From Trametes villosa (taxonomy: Eukaryota; Basidiomycota; Agaricomycetes; Polyporales; Polyporaceae): 64,000 nucleotides of DNA. The DNA lies in contig PUDQ02000016.1 in assembly GCA_002964805.2 (NCBI GenBank), positions 682,001-746,000 on the forward strand, read 5' to 3'. Shown in pieces: positions 19,413 through 29,620 of this stretch; position 1 is the first letter of the stretch; each line of letters begins with the position of its first letter. The notes beneath the pieces were generated by a model that was not told where the DNA came from, ran no database searches, and worked only from the letters and a program-made list of their open reading frames with translations. A program made the position numbers and the translations under genes.

Positions 19413-22015
19413 ATGCCGCCGAAAAAAGCCAGTTCTGCCACAGCGGCTGGAGCTCCTGCTCTCGTCCCGACTCAGCCTGCCGCATCGGCGCGCATGAGTA
19501 CCCGCGCGAAGAACAAGCACGCGCACCGGGCTTGCCTGACGTCGCCGGCTGGAACCCAGATCAGCCCGAGCACATTCCGCTTCCACCTGCGGAACGTCGT
19601 GAGCAAGCGGCCAAGGACAAACGAGAAGCAGCCGCCAGAGAAGCTCACCAGGCGACGAAACAACGCGCTGCCATCTTGAAGGCCGCAGCAATCGAGGACC
19701 GCCAGCGCCAGGAGGACGTGGCGGCCCAGGAGGCTAGGCGCCAACCGACGCGCCCACGCCCGCGTCCGATCTCCAAACGGCCACTTGAACATCCTGCCCC
19801 CCGTGAGTTCCATGAGCACTTGTTTGGCCGTGCTGTGGATAGTGTAGCACTCACCAAAGGTGCCCATATAGAGCTCGCTCACCAGGATGGCCATCACGAG
19901 CTCGCGGCCGGAGAGACCCGAGAACAGGAGCTCGTTCTTGATCCTGTTCAGGATGAGATCGCTCCGGTCGAGCTGGCCGCCGCCGACGACGAAGACGAGC
20001 CGAGTGGTGAGTGTCGCAGTCGACGTCGCGTAGATAGGATTCTAATGTGCCGTAGATGTCGACGCCAGCGGTGAGGAGTCTCTCGAGGGGGAGCTTGCTG
20101 AAAGCGATCAAAGCGCTTCGGACTTTGATCCTGCCCTGGCCGATGAAGACGAAGCCATGGAAGAGACTAGCTCCGCCGAGGAGTTGGAGGAAGTAGCCCC
20201 TGTGAAGGGCAAGGGCAAGCGTCGGGCCAAGGCGAGGCGCGCCGACATCGACGCCGCCCGTTCGATGTCGGTTGACATTGTCACTGCGCCAAAGAGGAAG
20301 AACGTGACTTCCGGGGTCACCAGCGCAACGTGAGTCACTCGCTGACGCGGCCTCACCTCCGCGACGTTCTCTCACTGCCTTGCACGCGGCCTCCTCTCTG
20401 ACCACCACCCTCACACCAGCCCGAAGGCCAGCAAGAAGGCCAAGGTCGCAGCTACGCCCTCCGGTCTGCGCGCCGGATGGAACCTCCCCCAAACGACTCC
20501 AGCGGGGCCTGCGGTCGCTACGGACGCCACCCCTCGTCGTCTTGTTCGTCGCTATGTTCCACCTCACGCAACTACGCCCACGGCCGGGCCCGCCGTGCAC
20601 GCTTTGCAGCCCCCGCTGAACGCCGCTAACAATGGGTAAGCCGTGCGTTTTTAGTATAGCATGTATCTGACGGACGTGGCTTGGACACCCAGGCCGACGA
20701 ATGGCACGCCCGACCTCGCCAACACCGTCGCCAACGCCGCAGCCCCTGGCGTCAATGACTACGGAGGTATGCAAGACCAAGACGATGCCGCAGAGGCCCC
20801 TGCGGCTGCCAACGCCCCCGCCGTCATCTGGCCTCCCCTCGGCGAGTCCGACAGCTCCTCCGATGATGAGCCAGGCCAGGTGAGCATCCGCGTGTGAGCC
20901 CTGACGGTCCTTACTTACTGCTCTACAGCCCCCTGATGCGCTCACGGCCGTCGCCCACGTTCCCGCCAATGCGGCAGCGGGGATCACCGCCCAGGGCACC
21001 GGCAACCGACGTCGTTGGACAACCGCCGACCTCGATCGCGCCATCCGCCAGCGGTTTACTCACGTCTTTATCCCACTCACCAGGGAGACCATGAGTACCT
21101 TGACGCCATGGTACAGCCTCGCGATCACCGAACGACAAGAGATTTATGACCGAGTCTTCCCTGACCACCCCCACACCATCGAACCCAACGATATCGTGCA
21201 TTCATTGGTAAGTCTCCCTCGTCCTATGTCAACTCCAGTCAGCTAACACACGATCAGATGAACGGACGAATCACCGAGTGGCAAGGCAAATTTGCCCTTG
21301 CCGCTCTGGTGTCCCTCGAGGCTCATTTCGTCGCGAACGCCATGATCGAACCGGAGGTCCGCGCGACGTTCTGTCGCGAGCAGCTCGGTACCAGCGTGGC
21401 GGCGATGAAGGCGCCATTCATGTGGAACGTGTGGGAGGATGGTCAAAAGAAGGTAAGTAAGCATCCAGAAGTTCGCGCTTGCACTCCTATTGACACAATC
21501 CTCTCAACTGTACCACGTACAGGGTCGCTTCCAGGGCGCGCTCATCGTCAAGACCTTCGGGATCGTGCACATCCCCGTCCTGCAGGCCGTTCCGGCTGAG
21601 CTGCGGGACGGCGAGCCTCCCGCTGGTGCGCTCATCTTGGCTACAATCGCGGTAAGTCTTATATCGTCGACGTTCACGCGGTCTGATGGACGGTTTGCAT
21701 CACTAGGTGGAGCGGGCACTGAGAATCTGGTCCACCGGCGTGCGCCTCATCCCGCGCGGCCACGCCGGCCACTTCTCAGCCGATAACTGGGGCGATCGGA
21801 CGACGATCGTGCAAGGGGTGGCCCGAACGTCGACGAAGGTAGCGGGGCTCTTCGCGTGCGCTAAGAAGCTCTCCGAAGGGCACTGGCTCGCCATCTTGGA
21901 CGCCGCCCGTGAGCAACACCGGCTCCACAAGGCCGTCCAAGAGAAGCAAGCGATCGTCATCGCCGATTCCGCCAGCGACGAGGCCATGACCGACTCGGAC
22001 CTCGCGTCCGAGTAG
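19413..22015 (+). CDS. Plavaka second gene, eight exons, unknown function, frameshift in exon 1
   Basis: Exons 19413-20006, 20056-20329, 20420-20635, 20660-20879, 20929-21207, 21258-21452, 21523-21651 and 21707-22015. Phases agree from exon 1 onward. The start MPPKKASSATAAGAPALVPT leads into MSTRAKNKH. Near 19535 the frame must change to continue as APGLPDVAGWNPDQPEHIP, so exon 1 carries a one-frame lesion or a sequencing error. Residues about 60-120 form a charged, probably coiled-coil helix (AERREQAAKDKREAAAREAH). The middle is acidic, with a basic KGKGKRRAKARRAD patch that could be a nuclear signal. The C-terminal 300 residues form a compact domain (RRWTTADLDRAIRQRF; FALAALVSLEAHFVA; APFMWNVWEDGQKK). 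I recognise no named family. Its place beside the transposase suggests an accessory role in transposition. Confidence 0.7.
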
Positions 22016-22762
22016 GTCCTTGGTACGCTTTCTCATAATACCTCCCCCTTCAACGTCGACTAACTGACCGTGCAGGCTATGTCTTACGCGCTCGCCGGCG
22101 TCTCCTAGAGCGGTGACCTGTGATGCTCAACCATTGCGGTCGCCCGCTGCGCGCGGCCATGCGGTCTTGTGACGTGATGTTCAACCATCATGCCGGTCCT
22201 TTCCCATCTCTCTCGTCTCGGTATCCTGTCTGCTTGTCATGCCGTTCAACCGGCTCTCTGTTGACAGATGTTCATCCATCTGTCACCATCATCCCTCGAA
22301 GTCTCGTCTCCTGCCCGACCAGCTGTGTACATTACTATAGATGTTCAACCATCTCCCATGTAGGACTTCTCTGTTAGTACGGTCTGGCATGTATGTCCCG
22401 TATACCCAATGTCAGACTCGATGAAGCCCTCAGCCAAGTCCGATCTAGTGTGATCAGTGAAGCAGCTCTTCAAGCTCGCTTCAAGGCATGATGTAAGGCT
22501 ATTCAAGTTGTTCTTACCTGCACTTCACCTGCCTCTGGGTCACGCTTTCCGTTGTTCTTTCAAGTACTTCATCTGCCTTAGGGTCACGCTTTTGGGCTCA
22601 CTTCTCGGACTTGGGTGACTTCATAAGTTGTGCACCCCTTGAAAAGTAAACGGACCGGTGTTTACAAGACAGTCCCCGACTTCGGAAGACAGCGCCTTTA
22701 GAGGCCTTCAACGCCTTCATTGCCTTGGGTATAGCCCCAAGGCAATGTGACGAAATGCTGAT
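22016..22762. repeat. Plavaka right subterminal region with direct repeats
   Basis: Non-coding. Two repeat types are visible. GATGTTCAACCATC-like units occur near 22123, 22177, 22266 and 22341. A TGCCTCTGGGTCACGCTTT / TGCCTTAGGGTCACGCTTT pair occurs near 22530 and 22572. The right end, ATCAGCATTTCGTCACATTG on the minus strand, finishes at 22762. The arrangement mirrors the repeat array at the left end, but with different units. Confidence 0.6.
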
Positions 22763-22766
22763 GCCC
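22763..22766. repeat. Target-site duplication GCCC, right copy (Plavaka)
   Basis: Matches 11866-11869 and directly follows the right Plavaka end. It codes part of the last Helitron residues (HKG) before the insertion. Confidence 0.65.
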
Positions 22767-25615
22767 TTATGGCAGCTCTCAAGCCATGCGATGAGGTGCT
22801 CCCGAAAGATACTGTCCGATAATAGGCGATCTCTGATGACTTGCGGACTGGGGGAGTCCTTTATCCAGAGAAGAAGGTGAAGGTGAAGCGTAAGCCTTCC
22901 CTGCTCTTCCACGGTCCCGTAATAGCTAGATGCGGGGCCAAAGAGGCCCTGGGCATTTCCGAACGAGCCAGCCTTTACAATAGTCTTCAGGAACGTGGTG
23001 ACTACATGGTGGAAGAAGCGAGCGCACGCAACGGGGTTGTCTGCTATCTCTCTAAGACGCTGTGCCGTGGACGGTAAATCGGTAGCACTGTCAAACAAAT
23101 CAATAGACTGCCCACAGTAGTAGAGACAGAGAGGATGCTTGAAATCGACAGGTGAGAAGGTGATGAAGAAGAGAGGGACATTGTTACTTATGATAAGAGA
23201 CTTTATTTCGCTCCTCTGGTAGCGCTTCTGCGTGGAAGATCCAGGGACATGACCGCCAATGTGGTCTATGAGAGAAAGTAGTGACACGCACGCATTCTCC
23301 TCTGGGTTCTGGGGGCCTGCTGGTAGCCCCGCACGTCCGCGGTCAATCAGTCGATCCAAAGCGTTACGGTCGATCGTGAGAAGTTTGTCTGCTACTGCTG
23401 TAAAGTTCTTGCGCTTTGTGAGTAGATATCCCCCGGTAGAACTCGCTCTAATCTGCTCGTGGTTGAAAGCTATGAACGGGAAATAGTCATCAGTCTGAAA
23501 GCGGCGGTCACGGTGCATTAAACAGAAGCGGATGTGCAAAATGCGCGACAGCGGTGCCCTGATACGGCCGTTCCCAAACCCTCCCAGTCCGTATGGATAG
23601 AGCCAAGGAAATAATCCCGGAAAGAGCTTAGGATTATTGTAAATAGAAGCCGGCTCCGAGGAATGGCCATACGCCAGTACAGAGCCGCCGGAAGCAAAAT
23701 GTTTCACCGCTAGAGCAACCTTCTGATCGTAGCTCATAGATACATACTGTGAGCCTGTCAGTCCATGCACGGCAAATGCGCATGGGCTATCGTCGTCTTC
23801 GTCAGATGGGCGATCCTGAGGACCGTTGCAGGGAATAGCCTCGCCGTCAGCATGGAGGGAGCCATCATCTCCCTCAGCAGGATCTCGACGCACAACGTGT
23901 ACGGGCGGTTCGTCCTCTGGGTACTGAGCAAGGTTTTCTGCAGATACCTCGATGTCCTGGTAATCTGAATGGTTGAGGACGAGCCAGTTCAGCGCGCGAA
24001 GGACTACGCGATGGCGAACCAGCAAAGGAGTCCGACGATAATCAGCGTTTTTAGGTAGGCAGGATCCAACAAATAGAATGGAAAGACATTGATCTAGGTC
24101 TTCGCGGGGTGGTGGCAAGATGCGATAGAACTTTTGGATAGGTTGAGGGAAAATGACAGCGTTGGCCGTCATTTTCTTCTGGCGCCCCTTGGTCATACGA
24201 ACCACGCAGACATTATGGCGGGCGACAGCAACCATGAGTTTCTCGACGAAGTTGAGCTCACTCAGTTCAGGCGGTACCTCGCCCAGCCACAGGCCGTTTG
24301 CGAGCGAGAGGGAGGGCAGTCGGTGTTGCTGAAGCGGAATAAGACAAGCATTACACACGGAAAGGAGGGACGGTTTGTTATATGAAGAAGGGAAGTCCAG
24401 GATCGGCCCGTTATGTTCTACGATCGGGTCAGCGGAGCACTTACGCTCAACCCGAGTGACATGAGCACCAGCACGACACAGAGGATTCAAATCGAGCGAG
24501 GTGCGCTCGACAGAGGTCAGCTCGCGGAGGGGGCATAGCCGTGCACACACAGTGCAGCTGCCTTCGGCGAGCGTGGCGGGGCTGAAGGACTCGGTCCACG
24601 AGCGCACAAACTCCGCGAGTTCTTTGCGGTTGTGTACATGTGGCGGGAACGTAGCAGGGGCCTCAGGGGGAGGGGATGCCGATGTTGTATGGGGTGTTGC
24701 ATGGCCAGGAAGTCCGAGAAGAGTCCACACAGACTGGCAAGAACTATCGAGACATTTGTGCTGGACAACCAGGCGGACAAGCTGCTCAGGGGTAAGACGC
24801 CCAGAAGGCCGGTCAAAGCCGTGTCGGGGAAGGATAGAAACGAAGTCCTCGTACGGGAGGTTCACGAGCAAATCCCTCATTGGCAAGCGACAAGCAATAT
24901 ACTTTGAACGAGGGGTAACCACTGCCTCTATCTCGCTTTCCTCAATTAGGCGCACGAAATCCAGAGCAGCTAGACCGTCTGGAATATCGCCGACAACAGA
25001 GGGGCAAGCACGGACGGCGCTGGCTGAGATGGAACTCCGCGGTGGCGTGACTATTGCATCGACGCGGACGACGGTGTGGATCTCGCAGCTAACGTTGCAC
25101 TGGTGTGTGCTCATGAGGTTCAGGAGAGCACCGAGGGACCGATGACTACGGCCGAGACGAACCCGGTGGTGACGGCACAGGTCAACTAACAATCGATAGG
25201 GGAGGTGGTCGAGCAGGAAATCAAGTGGGATATCGAGAATGACGACGGTACAGGAAGCACTAAGTTTGGGTAGCTCACCACCTTTGCTCATGAAACCCAC
25301 GACAGTGCCGGAGAGCTCCTTGGGATACACCCCGGTCGCAAAAACGACCGGGAAGGGGGCCAAAGACGCCAGGGCGAAGGATGGCGATCGTGCAACACCG
25401 CCGCCTCGAAGAGGGGGGAGAGGGTCGTCAACCCGGGCAACATAAGGCCATGCAAGTTTATACGAGAGCGTCGCTAGCGCAAAGAAAAGAGCTCCTAGAT
25501 ATATCAGCATGACAATGGCGGTCAAAGAGCAGGAGCAATTAGCGCGAGCAGGAGCACGGTCGAAGAGCAAGAGCAATAAGCGCGGGGAGATCACAGATAA
25601 TCGGCGCAGGGCCAT
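22763..25615 (-). CDS. Helitron RepHel transposase, N-terminal 951 residues (split by Plavaka)
   Basis: Open frame from ATG 25615. Residues 1-60 include a hydrophobic stretch (VMLIYLGALFFALATLSY). Two related segments of about 60 residues follow (LLDHLPYRLLVDLCRHH near 133-150 and LLVNLPYEDFVSILPRHG near 249-266), then Cys pairs (CTVCARLC, VCNACL) and a DUF6570-like block (SLANGLWLGEVPPELSELNF, from 437). The Helitron-like N domain runs from about 680 to 951, with PLFFITFSPVDFKHPL near 814 and the HUH motif in GRLTLHLHLLLW (H911, H913). Homology to the family stops after ESCHKG (951). The frame then runs 54 codons into Plavaka DNA before a stop at 22598. The next family residues (EYSLST) begin at 11865. 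The hydrophobic start is unusual for a nuclear replicase, so the true initiator could be a later ATG. Confidence 0.92.
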
Positions 25616-25685
25616 CGGCCAATCAGGATTGAGAACGGTGCAACTGGGAGCTTAGTCAGCAGGCGCAGGAGATCCAGTATAGAGC

Positions 25686-25706
25686 CCGATTCCCAAGTGG
25701 AATCGG
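25686..25706. other. Perfect 8-bp hairpin at the Helitron / R1 junction
   Basis: CCGATTCC-CAAGT-GGAATCGG. It sits directly left of the point where the near-identical repeat R1a begins and is absent beside R1b at 61250. It may mark an element end. It is not followed by a CTRR motif at a suitable distance, so it is not a plus-strand Helitron 3' end. Confidence 0.5.
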
Positions 25707-28448
25707 AACGCGCGCGCCTGCCACTCTTGCTTCCCTCGCCTTCCACGCTTGTTACCGGCTACGCATCGCTCAGGCACTCGCCGCCGCGGCAAACTGACCG
25801 TAAATATATCGGGAGACTAGATCCCCTTCATTCAACAGATGTGATAGCCTGGACGCTATCCCGTACACCGGTGGGCGAAGGCGCGTAGCAGAGGTGCATC
25901 AGCTTGTCGTGCCCAATTGACCGCTGGCTTCTGCAAACACCCCTTTAGCAGGACCAGTCAGAACAGAATTACCAGAGAAAATTCGCACCATAGGCTGCGC
26001 AGATATTCCAATGGAGAGCCGCGGGACGCCGAGCCGGGGCGTTAAGCATGTCACATTGCGCGCCCGTCGCCATCGCTCGGACGTTACTCGTGGTCGAATA
26101 GAAGGGACGACGTTTCTACTGATGTGATCTGTCAGATCAGTGTGCACGGGCGTATGAGAGCTGCTCGTAGACGACGAACGGTGTCGGCACTCACTACGTC
26201 CGTGCAGCCAGGGTTACAATGCAGGAAGCCAGGCCCTCCATCCTCACTGGTGTTCCCGCATACGGACGCGTTGCTCAGTCACTTGTACGTGGAGAGGGGT
26301 GGGGTGGAGAGGCGCGGGCGTCACGCACGAATCCGCCGGGGACGTTTTGAAATATGACAAGGCGTTGTATGTGAACAGAGAGCAGAACGGAAGAACCGGG
26401 CTTCTCCTGTCGGTTTCCGCCACAGTATCGGAGGGTGCCATGGGTTATACGGTCGTCCTCGCGCTGTTGCCCAACCTCTCGTCAGTGAATGACCGGAAAC
26501 GGGCTGTTCTGCGCAACGTACTAGTACATGGCAGAACCGAGAATGTCGCAAGTCGGCCTGCATACAACCGGTGTCCTCGTGATGTCCAATAGCGGCCGGA
26601 AAATGGGCGGCGGATAGCGCGAGGTGTGCAAAGATTGCGCAGATATTACCCTATCACTCTATGAAAGTTTTAATCTCGGCGGAGAAGTGTACACAGAGCG
26701 GCGGAACTCACAGAGGGAGTTAGGATTAACCGCGGTCTTGCGCAGACAATTAAAGCAGTAATTACTAGCGTCCGATTGACCGCTCTTCTTGCTTTCAGCA
26801 GCGAAGATTTGAATTCGCACCAGTAGAGTACGCGATGTGGGCGAGGAGCTGCATGTGATCAGTGAACGAACTGGCATTCATAGAAGCTGACGTACGGTTT
26901 GAAGAGCCCCTGTCGTGGTGAAGAAAGTAACCTTGCCCTTGAGAACCTCGACCGCTCGAGCGGGGACCAGGCATGACGTTAGTTGACTGGTGCCCGCTTG
27001 TACTACGTGTACGCTTCCGCATCCTACTCTTCCATCCTCGGGAGCGCCACAGGCTAGGCTTCACAGTCACTCATCGGGTTTCCCTGCACTGCTGAATATC
27101 TCGTCCCTATGATGATAAATTAGAGGTGTTGGCGCGAGCATGCTGGTGCCGTCTCCCGAAGATTTGAAAGTATGAAGCTGGCCTCTCCGAAGGTTGAGGT
27201 GGACCCAGAGCGACCGAGTGGAAGCAGACAGCACAGATCACAGTGCATGTTGATTCAGCAGTTGCCAGGACACGTTGCCGGGCTATAGTCAGAAAGTTTC
27301 GCGATGCTAGAGTCACCGTATCAGACGGTAGAGCTGAGTGCGCAGTGGCAGACGCCACGAAGCAGGCGAGAGAGACGTGTAGTCGGACAAGCGCCTGAGT
27401 CTGGCCAGAGGCAGTCATGATGTCATCGACCTTAGCGCTGGGAACCCGACGCGCGCAAACTCTCCCCTTCGCCCTCGTCTTCTCTCGCTCACTCGCTCGT
27501 CTGCGACGGCCACGCTATTATTAATCTCATCTGCAGTGCTCGCCCACAGCCTCCCCGACCTTGTTCTGCACTTACTGCTCTTCTGTCTTCGTACGGCGCA
27601 GCGATCCTTGGTACCGGTAATCCCTGGCTTCGCTCGACACCTGCTCGCAGACCTCGAAAATCTAGATCACTGGTGGGCTACACGACCAGTTTCATCTGGC
27701 GTCCAGGTAAGCAACATACGAGATATCCATCCCCCACGCTGTTACGGTGAACGTATATGCCGTGGTCATTCCTGTTCAGCGATGCGCTTTCGACATTGTC
27801 TCCCATACCAGCAGTTCGTCTGGATCCCCACCCATCCTCACCTAGAATGGCGCATCGATGGCGGCACTGAACGACGAGAGCTAACCCATGCCACTTTTCA
27901 GTGCCTAGCCACATGACTGCCGCCCTTCAAATCAAGGGCATCAGGTGCCCGTTGCGCCCGGTTTCAGTGTCGACGTCCCCGCGCCGCCTTCAGCCCTCAC
28001 CCTCACACGGACCGTCCGACATGAATCTTCCTCCCTCAGTGAGGTGCTTTTCCGCTCCCGAATCCAGATCCCTGCTTCTCCTATGATGTTCTCGGAGAAC
28101 ACGCGTAGCCGACCTGGCCACTCGCCCTGCCTGGGACGTCGTTAATGCTCGACGACGCCCTGCATATGATGCAGGTACGGCCCGCTTCCCTTGCGTGTGT
28201 TACCCTTGATCTCATGCACTGACGAATTTGAAGCCGCCACGTTGAAATCTGAGCTATTGATTGCTACGCGCCCCGTCGTTCCTACGCCCGCTGGACAGGA
28301 TGGCTATGACGGCCTGTGCTGGGTTCCTCGGTCTCGGCCTATCAGGCGCGTTCCCCCCTATGACGATTCAAGAGTATCCCAACCATTCCTCGCGCTCTCA
28401 GTGCGCCCGTCCAGTCGACATTCGAGGGCAGTGATGGAGCCTACGCTA
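25707..28448 (+). repeat. R1a: near-identical copy of 61259-64000
   Basis: About 2.74 kb repeats at an offset of 35,552 bp in direct orientation, with only a handful of base differences, all seen in the first 300 bp (for example CTTGCTTCCC against CTTGTTTCCC). The true right limit is unknown because R1b leaves the window. Open frames inside are short and overlap on both strands, and no transposase, reverse transcriptase or integrase motif was seen. From about 26850 onward R1a is related to older copies elsewhere in the window. Confidence 0.9.
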
Positions 28449-29620
28449 CCCAGTTCATGTACGACCATCCACTCGCACACCGTGCCGCCTTGCAGCTACA
28501 TCTAGCCGTATCACACGCCCCTGCTATCCTACACCCCACTTCCGCCACCGCGGCATTTAGGAGCAGGCAGTCTCCTCCCTTCCGACCTGCACACCGCCCA
28601 GATGGCCTCGTCGTACTCTACCCACTCTTGACGCATCGCGGAACCTCAACTCACACCCGTGCGCTGCCCGTGCGCAGGTCCCAACATATGTCACCTTCGA
28701 CATTCACGTGGGGGTGCACGAGCATGGGGACCGGGTAAGCGTTCGCCTGGCCGTCGCGGGGGCCTTCCCCTTCATTCCCCTTTCCCCTCGACTTGCCTCG
28801 CACGTCTACCATGCGCGTCGTGCATCCCGCTCGCGAGCCCCTTCCGAGCCCGCTTCGCCTTTTGTCCCCTTGTGTCTCTTGGATCTTCGTGTTTATGCGT
28901 ACTGCCTCGCTCATCTCCAACGACCGCGCGCCGATTGCATCTATCAACACATTCTTCCTCCCCGTACAGCGTTAACTCGATCCGAAGGCCCGCCCCGGTA
29001 CTCGCATCCCTTCTCTGGCTATCCGGCACCCTTCTCGCTTCTTGATATAGTCCGGACTGCGACATCTCGCCCTCAAGTCTGTACCCTCTCGCCAGCCCCA
29101 TCCAATATGCAACAGGACTCTCAGCGCATGCAGCGCGCCGTCGCTCAGTGAGTGCCCTTCGGCTCGTAGGCGTCGTGAAACTCGAAGCGTTGTGGTAACC
29201 TGTCGCTCGGCAGGCTTGTTCTCCACCTAACCCAAATCGCGCAGTCCTCCCTGGGTCTACCTTTGTGCATCCACGCGATTGCTCTCGCGGCCGTCAACGG
29301 ACATGTGCATGAGTGCGTGTTGACCGTTCGAATCGAGCAACATCGATAGATGCTCGACGCCTCTAAATTGGCGCGACGCTGACGGGTACGTACCCCACAC
29401 CATGCGCTCACATCAACCGGATTCACTGACCTCCGAAGACGTACAGAAGACTTCCCGATGCCACCCTCCACTCCCGAAAAGCGGGTCGTCGTGCGGTCTG
29501 ACCAATGCAAAACTCCGTCCCGACGAAAAGTCAGCATCCGCACGGGCATATCGAGGTGCCGTGCCTCGCAGCCCGTCTTCCGCTCACGCTCGTGAGCGTC
29601 ATAGGGGTTACGTTCGTCTG
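26850..29620 (+). repeat. R1 family member 1 (part of a decayed repeat family)
   Basis: Aligns with 33310-35960 and, more weakly, 44450-46700. Shared landmarks in order include GTGAACGAACTGGCA, GGCTAGGCTTCACAGTCACTC, TCATCGACCTTAGCGCTGGG (27426), CAGGTAAGC (27704), CTGCATATGATGCAGGTACG (28162) and CTGAGCTATTGATTGCTACG (28247). GTAAGC/GTGAGT strings at conserved places look like splice donors, which suggests a decayed multi-exon gene. The copies disagree in frame, so neither coding strand nor product can be stated. Confidence 0.65.

Larger units (their letters stand above)
11870..22762 (-). mobile_element. Plavaka-family DNA transposon inserted in the Helitron transposase
   Basis: 10,893 bp, or about 8.27 kb without the nested element. 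The ends are imperfect inverted repeats: left ATCAGGAAAACGTCACGTAC, right (reverse complement) ATCAGCATTTCGTCACATTG, agreeing at 12 of the first 16 bases. It is flanked by GCCC. It holds a Plavaka transposase on the minus strand and a second gene on the plus strand, divergently arranged, with direct repeats close to both ends. Removing it together with one GCCC copy joins the two Helitron halves in frame. Plavaka is an established group of DDE transposases common in basidiomycetes. Confidence 0.88.
4558..25672 (-). mobile_element. Helitron rolling-circle transposon carrying a nested Plavaka element
   Basis: Minus-strand orientation. The 3' terminus is read at plus 4558: CTGG (a CTRR end) preceded, 11 nt inward, by a 6-bp-stem hairpin, with a T following as expected for insertion between A and T. 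The transposase has the Helitron layout: an N-terminal Helitron-like domain, a HUH motif, paired tyrosines, a Pif1-type helicase and a C-terminal cysteine-protease-like domain. A convergent accessory gene lies inside. The 5' end is not fixed. It must lie in the roughly 90 bp between the transposase start (25615) and the start of the next repeat (about 25707); 25672 is the best TC-start candidate (TCTCCTGCG on the minus strand, A before it). Without the Plavaka insertion the element would be about 10.2 kb. Confidence 0.8.

Noticed and set aside
19851..21044. 397-codon minus-strand open frame
   Set aside because: Runs antisense across five exons and four introns of the Plavaka second gene; explained by base composition.
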